NCBI GenBank assembly: GCA_018985235.1
Contig: JADGIG010000131.1
Span: 1-16,614, forward strand
Length of the DNA: 16,614 bases
DNA from: Sanchytrium tribonematis
Lineage: Eukaryota; Sanchytriomycota; Sanchytriomycetes; Sanchytriales; Sanchytriaceae
Reading direction: 5' to 3'
In this document: piece by piece, positions 7,485-13,518 of the stretch
Layout of the letters: every line of letters begins with the position of its first letter
Numbering within the stretch: the stretch's first letter is position 1
The notes under the pieces: generated by a model
The model's input: only the letters and a program-made list of their open reading frames with translations
Told to the model about the DNA's origin: nothing
Databases searched by the model: none
Position numbers and translations under genes: made by a program

Positions 7485-8570
7485 ATGATACTTTACGTGC
7501 ATATTCTTGCATTTGTAAGCAACCCATTTTTAAGACAGACAGCGACTAAATTTTTAATCTTTCCAAGGCCCGGCTTTTGCAGGCGTATTTGTGTAAGGAA
7601 AGAAATTCACACTTGGAGTAAAGAAGAGGTCATTCGTTTTAGAAATGCTATTAATTTGATGTATAATGATGGCCTTTGGAGACAACTTGTGCAAATTCAT
7701 ATTGATGCTAAAACTTATGCTCATTGGAACAGTGTTTTCTTTCCGTTTCATAGAGCCTTCCTTGCAATTTTGGAACAAACATTACAAACTTATTATGATC
7801 CAAATATATGTCTTCCATATTGGGATGTCACGAGAGAGGCGGGGAACCCGTTTTCTAGTATAGTGTGGAGCCCAGATTACTTTGGTGGAAACGGAGTTCC
7901 TAATTTAAACTATTGTGTACGAACTGGTCCATTCGCTCATTTCACGGATAATACTGGAATGTGTATGCAGAGAATGTTGGGTTTAAATGCTCAGATGAAT
8001 CAGCAACCACCCAACTTTGGTTACTTTGTGGATCGAAATACAATTGATCAAATTATAGCAAGAAGTCCAAATTATGAGTACTTCAGAGCCATCATAGAAT
8101 TATTTCCACACCAAATGATTCATGTAGGTATTAGTGGGACAATGAGAACGATGGGAAGCCCTTTAGATCCTATTTTCTACTTGATTCACGCTTTCTTCGA
8201 TAAAACGTGGTACGACTTTCAAATCATTAGAGGTGCGAGCCTGCCACCATATTCTGGTTCAAGCGTTGATATGAGAATGGTCATGCAGTGGGTCCGGGTA
8301 AGTGGTTATGATGCTTTAGATCCTAAAAATCTTTGTGCCACCTATGCTAAGTCACCGCCGTCTCAGCAGAGTGTTTCAGTCAGAAATTTTGCGCCAATAC
8401 CGAACGATTGGTTGGCAATGAACGGAATTTCACCTCAAGATGCTAGCATGTGGGCCCAGAGATTCCAAGCATTTCTACCCACTCAAATTGCTACAGGTCC
8501 TACTATGATGGGATTAGAAGCTTCTGAATTTTCGCCCGTAAAATACAATAATTCGACGTCTGGTATCTGA
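7485..8570 (+). CDS. Secreted tyrosinase (type-3 copper protein)
   Basis: Oxidises phenols to o-quinones with a coupled binuclear copper site; in fungi and animals this serves melanin or wall and cuticle chemistry. The first ATG (7485) gives 361 residues. The start MILYVHILAFVSNPF looks like a signal peptide, and C32/C36 precede the conserved VRKEIHTWSKEE segment. CuA ligands are H72, H80 and H89 (IHIDAKTYAHWNSVFFPFHR). CuB ligands are H209 and H213 (HQMIH) and H235 (SPLDPIFYLIHAFFDKTW). All six histidines are present. The residue before the last ligand is Ile, where most members have His. The residue after the first CuB His is Gln210, a position linked to monophenolase versus diphenolase activity. 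No C-terminal membrane anchor or long propeptide is seen. Its TGA is 1 bp from the stop of the convergent neighbour. Confidence 0.92.
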   Translation: MILYVHILAFVSNPFLRQTATKFLIFPRPGFCRRICVRKEIHTWSKEEVIRFRNAINLMYNDGLWRQLVQIHIDAKTYAHWNSVFFPFHRAFLAILEQTLQTYYDPNICLPYWDVTREAGNPFSSIVWSPDYFGGNGVPNLNYCVRTGPFAHFTDNTGMCMQRMLGLNAQMNQQPPNFGYFVDRNTIDQIIARSPNYEYFRAIIELFPHQMIHVGISGTMRTMGSPLDPIFYLIHAFFDKTWYDFQIIRGASLPPYSGSSVDMRMVMQWVRVSGYDALDPKNLCATYAKSPPSQQSVSVRNFAPIPNDWLAMNGISPQDASMWAQRFQAFLPTQIATGPTMMGLEASEFSPVKYNNSTSGI

Positions 8571-8576
8571 TTTATT
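8571..8576 (-). terminator. AATAAA containing the stop codon of the 8572-9315 gene
   Basis: The minus strand reads GAA TAA A, so the TAA stop forms the centre of an AATAAA hexamer. The site directly abuts the tyrosinase TGA on the other strand. Confidence 0.45.
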
Positions 8577-9315
8577 CATAAAATCCGACTATAAAATTAA
8601 AAAAAATTTTAGACATTAAGCCAAAATTCGTTACTCTAAGCGCGTCTTCTAATTGCCATTCTTTATATTTTGCAATCACTACGAAAGCTGAGCCATCAGC
8701 GAACAAAAATAAAGCGTCTCTTACAAAAGTGTGGAATTCAAACTCATCGTTTAAAAATAAATGCCTCAGTCCTTGATCAGATAAACTTTGGTAAACATGC
8801 ATTAACAGAATTCCCAGACTGATATTTGAAATATTGAAGTTTGGTTTCGTTCCATCAAGAAGCAAATAAATGCAGTATCCAGGAAGCAATTCGGTAACCG
8901 AAAAAAACATTTGCGAATAAAAATATCGATAAAATCGATCATTTAGATAATTAAATGTCACCCACCAATTGAAAAAATGGGAAAATAAACTTACACTGCC
9001 CAAAATAAACGCAAAAATCTCTAGCTTTCGGTAAAATATGGCCGTCAGGACTTTCTCCACAAATTTCATCAACAAGAGAATATAAAATAAAGACCAAATA
9101 AAAATGTACAATATCGCATCATCTAGATTAAAATATATGCTTCTGTATTGATACTGTTCATCAAAATAAGTTCCTTTAATCTTTCTATCGAAACAATCAC
9201 ATGAACAATCGCGAGGAATTTTATAAGGGGTATCGGCTTGAATAGTTTGAACGATAGAGTATAGTCCACATGAAATAATTGCAGAAGTTAAAATAAAGCT
9301 CAAAAGAGTCTTCAT
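8572..9315 (-). CDS. Multi-pass membrane protein with Cys-rich luminal segment, unknown family
   Basis: 247 residues from the ATG at 9315. It starts with a signal peptide or first helix (MKTLLSFILTSAIISCGLYS). A short exposed segment follows with C-x-C-x-C spacing (DCSCDCFDRKIKGTYF) and the aromatic RSIYFNLDDA. Several hydrophobic helices come next (about 70-92, 100-120, 132-155, 165-185, 205-225). SHFFNWWVTFNYLNDRFYRY stands out as a likely conserved aromatic motif. The shape suggests an uncharacterised conserved integral membrane protein, possibly of the endomembrane system. I cannot assign a family or activity. It converges with tyrosinase and diverges from GALT with only 34 bp between start codons. 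Confidence 0.8.
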   Translation of the reverse strand: MKTLLSFILTSAIISCGLYSIVQTIQADTPYKIPRDCSCDCFDRKIKGTYFDEQYQYRSIYFNLDDAILYIFIWSLFYILLLMKFVEKVLTAIFYRKLEIFAFILGSVSLFSHFFNWWVTFNYLNDRFYRYFYSQMFFSVTELLPGYCIYLLLDGTKPNFNISNISLGILLMHVYQSLSDQGLRHLFLNDEFEFHTFVRDALFLFADGSAFVVIAKYKEWQLEDALRVTNFGLMSKIFFNFIVGFYE

Positions 9316-9349
9316 CTTGTCAAATGGCAAAGCGTTTTAGCTCCTTGAA
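9316..9349. promoter_or_regulatory. 34-bp divergent spacer (membrane protein / GALT)
   Basis: Two divergent start codons are 34 bp apart, too little for two separate conventional promoters, so promoter elements must reach into coding sequence or be shared. It holds CTCCTTGAAA (9341-9350), also found upstream of the sorting nexin gene. Confidence 0.5.
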
Positions 9350-10366
9350 ATGACCACATCAAAGGTACATCGTCGATACAATCCACTAAAGAAAGAATTT
9401 ATATTAGTCTCACCACATCGTATGCAGCGGCCATGGCAGGGACAGACCGAGAATAGCTCTACAGAACAGATTGTAGATTTCGATGACTCCTGTTACTTAT
9501 GCCCTGGGAACACGAGGGCAAATGACAAGCAAAATGAAGCATATACTTCTACATACACATTTAAAAATGATTTTAGTGCACTTTTGCCAAAGTCCGATTT
9601 TGTTAAGTCAGATATGAGTTCTGATTCAGTTTTATTTAAAACTGAGGAATGTAGTGGCGAGTGTGAGGTAATATGCTTTTCTCCTAACCACTCTAAAAGT
9701 ATGGGTAGTATGACTCAAACTGAAGTTTTAAAAGTTGTAAAGCAATGGTCTAAATCGTATGCAGATAAATCAGAAAAATTCAAGTACTGTCAAATTTTTG
9801 AAAACAAAGGCGCTGTCATGGGATGTAGTAATCCGCACCCGCATGGCCAGATGTGGTGTTCTGATTATTATCCTTCAATGATTGAGATTGAAATTGATGC
9901 TCAAAATGAATTTAAAAATGCTAATGGTATCGAGATGCTAATGTGTTATGGCTTGGACGAAATCAAAGCAAAAGAAAGGCTTATTTTTCAAAATGAAAGT
10001 TTTGTTCTTGTAACGCCTTTCTGGGCTTGCTGGCCATATGAGCTACTAATATTACCTAAGAAGCAAATGCAAACTCTTAAAGATCTAAACGAATCGGAAC
10101 AAGAAGACTTGGCGCTTGTTTTATTAATGACCACAAGAATTTATGACAATCTCTTTAATATGGTCTTTCCTTACTCAATGGGTCTACATCAAGCGGAAGA
10201 AGATGGATTTACTTTTCATATTCATTTTTATCCTCCACTTTTAAATGCCACAAGAAAGAAATTTATAGCAGGATTTGAATTATTAGGAGAATGTCAGAGA
10301 GATTCTCTTGTTGAAAGTATTGCGGAAGAGCTCAGACAGGTTTTATTAAAAATAAATAACAACTGA
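9350..10366 (+). CDS. GALT: Galactose-1-phosphate uridylyltransferase
   Basis: The Leloir-pathway enzyme that exchanges UMP between UDP-glucose and galactose-1-phosphate through a uridylylated histidine. It has 338 residues, slightly shorter than the bacterial and human enzymes. The N-terminal RRYNPLKKEFILVSPHRMQR is the family signature. C48-x-x-C51 (CYLCPGN) and H114 (FSPNH) match metal ligands of the E. coli enzyme. The active site is SNPHPHGQMW with nucleophile H165. The C-terminal HIHFYPPLL and GFELLGECQRD match the second half of the fold. No key residue appears lost. The ATG at 9350 follows a CTCCTTGAAA element. The ALG-2 gene starts 28 bp after its stop on the same strand. No epimerase or galactokinase gene is nearby. 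Confidence 0.96.
   Translation: MTTSKVHRRYNPLKKEFILVSPHRMQRPWQGQTENSSTEQIVDFDDSCYLCPGNTRANDKQNEAYTSTYTFKNDFSALLPKSDFVKSDMSSDSVLFKTEECSGECEVICFSPNHSKSMGSMTQTEVLKVVKQWSKSYADKSEKFKYCQIFENKGAVMGCSNPHPHGQMWCSDYYPSMIEIEIDAQNEFKNANGIEMLMCYGLDEIKAKERLIFQNESFVLVTPFWACWPYELLILPKKQMQTLKDLNESEQEDLALVLLMTTRIYDNLFNMVFPYSMGLHQAEEDGFTFHIHFYPPLLNATRKKFIAGFELLGECQRDSLVESIAEELRQVLLKINNN
10351..10356 (+). terminator. AATAAA 7 nt before the GALT stop
   Basis: The hexamer lies inside the last codons of GALT. It is a plausible poly(A) signal, given the 28-bp gap to the next gene. Confidence 0.35.
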
Positions 10367-10372
10367 TTTTAC

Positions 10373-10390
10373 ATGGAGACAATTGAGTGA
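10373..10390 (+). promoter_or_regulatory. Five-codon upstream ORF before the ALG-2 start
   Basis: ATGGAGACAATTGAGTGA (Met-Glu-Thr-Ile-Glu-stop) ends 4 nt before the ALG-2 ATG at 10395. It matters only if transcription starts upstream of 10373. If so it could lower initiation at the main ATG. Confidence 0.35.
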
Positions 10391-10394
10391 AACA

Positions 10395-10928
10395 ATGGAT
10401 GATCAACATTTGTGGCAAATTTTTTCTGGTGTCGATTCAGATCGAAATCAGCACATAACTGCGGAGGAATTACAGCTAGCATTAAAAAATACAGACTATA
10501 GCAACTTTAACGCGGAAACATGTCGATTGTTGGTAAATATGTTCGACACAGACAAAAGTGGTACAATTACGTTTGAAGAATTTCGGGCATTGTGGAGATA
10601 TATCTTGGATTGGCAAAAGTGTTTTCAAGGATTTGACAGAGACCGAAGTGGAACTATCGATGCGAATGAGCTTCGTCAAGCGTTATATACGTTTGGATTC
10701 AACATTTCACCTCGGCTCATCAACATTTTGATTTTAAAATTTGACCTCAAAGGTAAGACTTCAATAATAATGGAAGGTAATGGCTCCGTTCAATTTAGCG
10801 ATTTTATACAAATTTGTGTACAAGTCAAAAATTTGACGGATAGCTTTAGACGATTTGATTCTGACAATGATGGGTGGATAAACATTGACTATGAAACGTT
10901 CTTAGAATTGGTCATGGGCAATAAATGA
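10395..10928 (+). CDS. PDCD6: Penta-EF-hand protein, ALG-2/PDCD6 type (contains a 24-nt intron)
   Basis: A calcium-dependent adaptor in ESCRT, ER-exit and membrane-repair processes. From the ATG at 10395 the unspliced frame gives 177 residues. EF1 loop D14-E25 (DSDRNQHITAEE), EF2 D51-E62 (DTDKSGTITFEE) and EF3 D81-E92 (DRDRSGTIDANE) are canonical. EF5 is FDSDNDGWIN, and the segment VKNLTDSFRRFDSDNDGWI is typical of ALG-2. EF4 carries eight extra residues that no family member I know has. Removing the GT-AG stretch 10753-10776 gives FDLKGNGSVQFSDF, which aligns without gaps to the ALG-2 EF4, for 169 residues. The long Pro/Gly-rich N-terminus of peflin or sorcin is absent. The join is 10395-10752 and 10777-10928. 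It converges with the Kv gene 11 bp away. Confidence 0.93.
   Translation: MDDQHLWQIFSGVDSDRNQHITAEELQLALKNTDYSNFNAETCRLLVNMFDTDKSGTITFEEFRALWRYILDWQKCFQGFDRDRSGTIDANELRQALYTFGFNISPRLINILILKFDLKGKTSIIMEGNGSVQFSDFIQICVQVKNLTDSFRRFDSDNDGWINIDYETFLELVMGNK
10753..10776 (+). other. 24-nt GT-AG intron in the ALG-2 gene
   Basis: Begins GTAAGACTTC and ends ATGGAAG. Excision in phase 1 rebuilds a normal fourth EF-hand. Its length is a multiple of three with no in-frame stop, so retention would only insert eight residues. Both boundaries read AAGGTAA, so the flanks form a short direct repeat. Confidence 0.8.
10920..10925 (+). terminator. AATAAA immediately before the ALG-2 stop
   Basis: The final codons read AAT AAA TGA, so the hexamer is the last two sense codons. 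Confidence 0.45.
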
Positions 10929-10939
10929 TTCCGAAAGGA

Positions 10940-12106
10940 TCAAAATTTTATTTTGGAGTATTCTTCCAAATGTGCTCCGCCAAAACTTGCTAAGCACAGC
11001 CTTAAATATTTCATTTCATTTACGACATGTTTGAGGGTTTTTGAATATTTTTTAACTGTGTCTTCTGTTTCGAATAAATCTTCAAGCATCCATTTTACCA
11101 GATCTTGTTGCTCAGTCGATAGATCTTGACAGTCCCAATACACTCGTTTATGTTCGGGAACTACCATCTCTGTTAAATGTCTATTTGCATTGTCTTTTTT
11201 TACAAATTCCGAATAAACTTCAGCCATACGAATTCCTAGAATAGAGATAGGAAAAGCAAACATGAAGAGCCCAGACAATGCCATTAAACCTGAAATAAAC
11301 TTTCCTAATATTGAACTGGGAACAACATCACCGTATCCAACAGTTGACATAGTTTCTAATACAAACCACATTGAGTCAATAATATTTTGGAAGGGAGATT
11401 TTTGACCCTTGAAATTTCCGGATGTGTACATCCAAAAATGCCCTTCGGGTTCCTCGATAGTCATCTCTGCATAATATATGAAAGTAGAAAAAACCAACAT
11501 GAAGATCATGATTACAAATGCTAACATCGATAAGGCATCTTTAGATCTGAGAAAGGCAATCACGAAAATTTGAGATTGCCTTGGTGCTAAGCTGAGTTTA
11601 AAAAATCTATAGAGTCTTAATATTCTCGTTAGACGGAGAATTCCAAGATACGAGGAATTAGTGTAATCGAAAAAAAACTGAATATAAAATGGGAGTAAAG
11701 TGATCAAATCTATCATCCATGAAGGACTGGCCATAAATCTTGGTAATAAATGATAATTCGGACACGATAGAATTTTTCCAAAATATTCAAGGGAAAATAT
11801 TACAGCTGCGAGAACATCCAAACTCTGCCAAATAGCTCTTTTCCATGGGGAATCCATAAAGTCATACATGGTTTCCATAGCGTAACTAAATAAGTTAACA
11901 ACGACAAGAATCTGGAAAAACTTGTTCAAGTAACGTGCACTTTGATTAGCATATTGATCTGTAAGAGTTCGAAATACAAATTTTCTCCATTGCATAGTCG
12001 GAGTATCCCATTGATTGTCTTCAAAGTCCTCGGAAAACCCGTGATATAATTCGACGTTGCTCTTGCTTGGACCTCTGTTAAGCTTGATTTCAGATTCAGC
12101 TATCAT
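10940..12106 (-). CDS. Voltage-gated potassium channel subunit (Kv type, six helices, one pore)
   Basis: Forms a tetrameric plasma-membrane K+ channel opened by depolarisation. From the first ATG (12106) it has 388 residues. S1 is FFQILVVVNLFSYAM and S2 is LDVLAAVIFSLEYFGKIL. S3 is WMIDLITLLPFYIQ. S4 is LGILRLTRILRLYRFFKLS, with Arg at every third position. S5 is MLAFVIMIFMLVFSTFIYYAE. The pore loop holds FVLETMSTVGYGDVVP with the K+ filter TVGYGD. S6 is LMALSGLFMFAFPISILGIRM, with FPISI where animal Kv channels have a PVP hinge. The N-terminus is about 75 residues with no T1/BTB domain, and the C-terminus is a short helical tail without a cyclic-nucleotide domain. The frame continues 12 codons upstream without an ATG. 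It is divergent from the sorting nexin gene across 95 bp. Confidence 0.94.
   Translation of the reverse strand: MIAESEIKLNRGPSKSNVELYHGFSEDFEDNQWDTPTMQWRKFVFRTLTDQYANQSARYLNKFFQILVVVNLFSYAMETMYDFMDSPWKRAIWQSLDVLAAVIFSLEYFGKILSCPNYHLLPRFMASPSWMIDLITLLPFYIQFFFDYTNSSYLGILRLTRILRLYRFFKLSLAPRQSQIFVIAFLRSKDALSMLAFVIMIFMLVFSTFIYYAEMTIEEPEGHFWMYTSGNFKGQKSPFQNIIDSMWFVLETMSTVGYGDVVPSSILGKFISGLMALSGLFMFAFPISILGIRMAEVYSEFVKKDNANRHLTEMVVPEHKRVYWDCQDLSTEQQDLVKWMLEDLFETEDTVKKYSKTLKHVVNEMKYLRLCLASFGGAHLEEYSKIKF
10947..10952 (-). terminator. AATAAA 4 nt before the Kv channel stop
   Basis: The plus strand reads TTTATT; on the minus strand the hexamer lies within the last codons of the channel. Confidence 0.35.
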
Positions 12107-12201
12107 TCTTGACCTATATTTCAAAATTAAAGTATTACGCAAAATGGTCGATTGTGTGGGATTCTACATTAAAATTTTAAGAAATAACTCCTTGAAAATT
12201 A
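12107..12201. promoter_or_regulatory. 95-bp divergent promoter region (Kv channel / sorting nexin)
   Basis: A short AT-rich spacer. Its element CTCCTTGAAA (12188-12197) is identical to the one at 9341-9350 in the other short divergent spacer. Confidence 0.5.
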
Positions 12202-13487
12202 ATGACTGAAAATTTATCGGTTAAAATTACTGATTTTACAAAAATTGAATCAGCGCTTAATCCACATGTCGAATACAAAATCGAGTATGGTAGTCATGTA
12301 TACTGGAAAAGGTACTCAGAATTTGAAAAGCTTGATGCTTACTTGCGTCAAAAATACGATCATTTGATTCCACCTTTGCCGCCCAAAAAATATCTTGGAA
12401 GATTCAACGGAGTGTTTCTGAGAACTAGGCAAATTTTATTAGAATGGTACCTAAATGAACTATTAGATCATGAGTCTGTCAAGAACGAGGAAATGATTAA
12501 TATGTTTTTAAAATCGCAAAACGTTACAATTCCAACTCTGAAGTCCGCGTCATCCGGCTCGTTGTTGAACTTGTTTAAATCAACCCCAAAATATTTTGAA
12601 CAGGACGATTTATTGAGGATAATGCCTGGAAAAACGAAAGCCATTAAAGCAAATTATGAAAATTTGACTTCGCATATGCAAATGGGTGTAGATGCCTTGA
12701 GTGATAGTATCAACGCTTTGTGCAAGCTGAAGCATAATATGCAGCTTTTTGGTAATTCCAATTTACATACCCATCCAAAATTGTCCAAGCGAAGTACCTG
12801 TATTGGCTCCATATTTAGTGGTCTCATTGAGATAAACGAATCAAGAGTAATCTTTATTTTATATAGCTCAATACTGACCAAAGACTTCTCGCTGTACTTC
12901 AAATGTCACAGGGACAAATGGATGCAGTTGATGATTTGTTAGATCATCGAAAAAGAGATCAGGAAGCATTAGCTACAGCTCTTCAGCCAAAATCAGGCAA
13001 AAGTCAGTCCGATATTGAGGAATGTAAATCTCAATTAGAAAGGATAGGCGAAAATATAAGGCATGATGTTACCTTGAGCGAAAAAAGAAGAGCTATTCTG
13101 ATACGAAGAACAATTACCAAAATTTTAAGTGACCAGATCGAATGCCAAAGACAAGCTGTGCTCCAGTGGGACTCATATTCAACTGATATATCTCGAAAAG
13201 GAAGTGCGGCTGTTACTCATTTCACCCAAGAAGCTTTTATTCTTGGTTCTGAAAGCGAAGACGAAAAAAATACTCCGGAAATGCCAAAGATGCCTTTGAC
13301 ACCAGAAATAGATTTAAGTTCATTTCCACCTATTACTGAGATTCCGGAACTTTCTCCTCAATTTGTCCCAGCCCCTACAAAAGACGAGATCGGGGAAAGT
13401 CCTATAAATCCAAATAGGAAAATAGATTTGGAAGGAATTCCACTCAGCTCTCCGCCTAGTCCTGAGATTGTCGATAATCCATGGTGA
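12202..13487 (+). CDS. PX-BAR sorting nexin (contains a 20-nt intron)
   Basis: Binds phosphoinositides on endosomes and curves or tubulates membrane. The exons are 12202-12846 and 12867-13487, giving 421 residues. The PX domain (about 5-106) has the PI3P-binding R37-Y38 in WKRYSEFEKL, the proline loop IPPLPPKKYLG and R74/R76 downstream. A helical BAR-like region spans about 130-320. It includes SDSINALCKLKHNM, IFSGLIEINESR, then across the splice LNTDQRLLAVLQ, then DDLLDHRKRDQEAL. An acidic, proline-rich tail of about 90 residues ends in VDNPW. Without splicing the first frame stops at 12942, in the middle of the BAR domain. The fold resembles the Vps5/SNX4 group, but I do not assign an orthologue. 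ABCC starts 31 bp downstream. Confidence 0.9.
12847..12866 (+). other. 20-nt GT-AG intron in the sorting nexin gene
   Basis: GTAATCTTTATTTTATATAG, phase 0. Removal joins two frames that each hold half of the BAR domain. Retention shifts the frame and gives a stop at 12940-12942. An assembly error would not be expected to leave clean GTAA and TATAG ends. Confidence 0.85.
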
Positions 13488-13502
13488 GAAAGTTAAAACT
13501 CT

Positions 13503-13508
13503 AATAAA
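13503..13508 (+). terminator. AATAAA 15 nt after the sorting nexin stop
   Basis: The hexamer sits in the 31-bp gap before the proposed ABCC start. Confidence 0.4.
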
Positions 13509-13518
13509 TTACCCCTTA

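Noticed and set aside
7515-7582. Intron-like GTAAGC donor near the tyrosinase start with AG acceptors at 7534, 7567 and 7582
   Set aside because: None of the three removals keeps the frame that leads into CVRKEIHTW, and I found no upstream ATG exon that fixes the phase. The uninterrupted frame gives a reasonable signal peptide.
10379-10394. Upstream TTG-initiated extensions of several ORFs (ALG-2, Kv channel, tyrosinase, GALT neighbour, seven-helix protein)
   Set aside because: Eukaryotic translation rarely starts at TTG. The first in-frame ATG gives family-consistent N-termini in each case.
12864-12942. Sequencing or assembly frameshift as the cause of the split sorting nexin
   Set aside because: The repair needs removal of exactly 20 nt bounded by GTAA and TATAG, and a similar 19-nt case exists in ABCC. 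A simple indel is less likely, though it cannot be excluded without reads.
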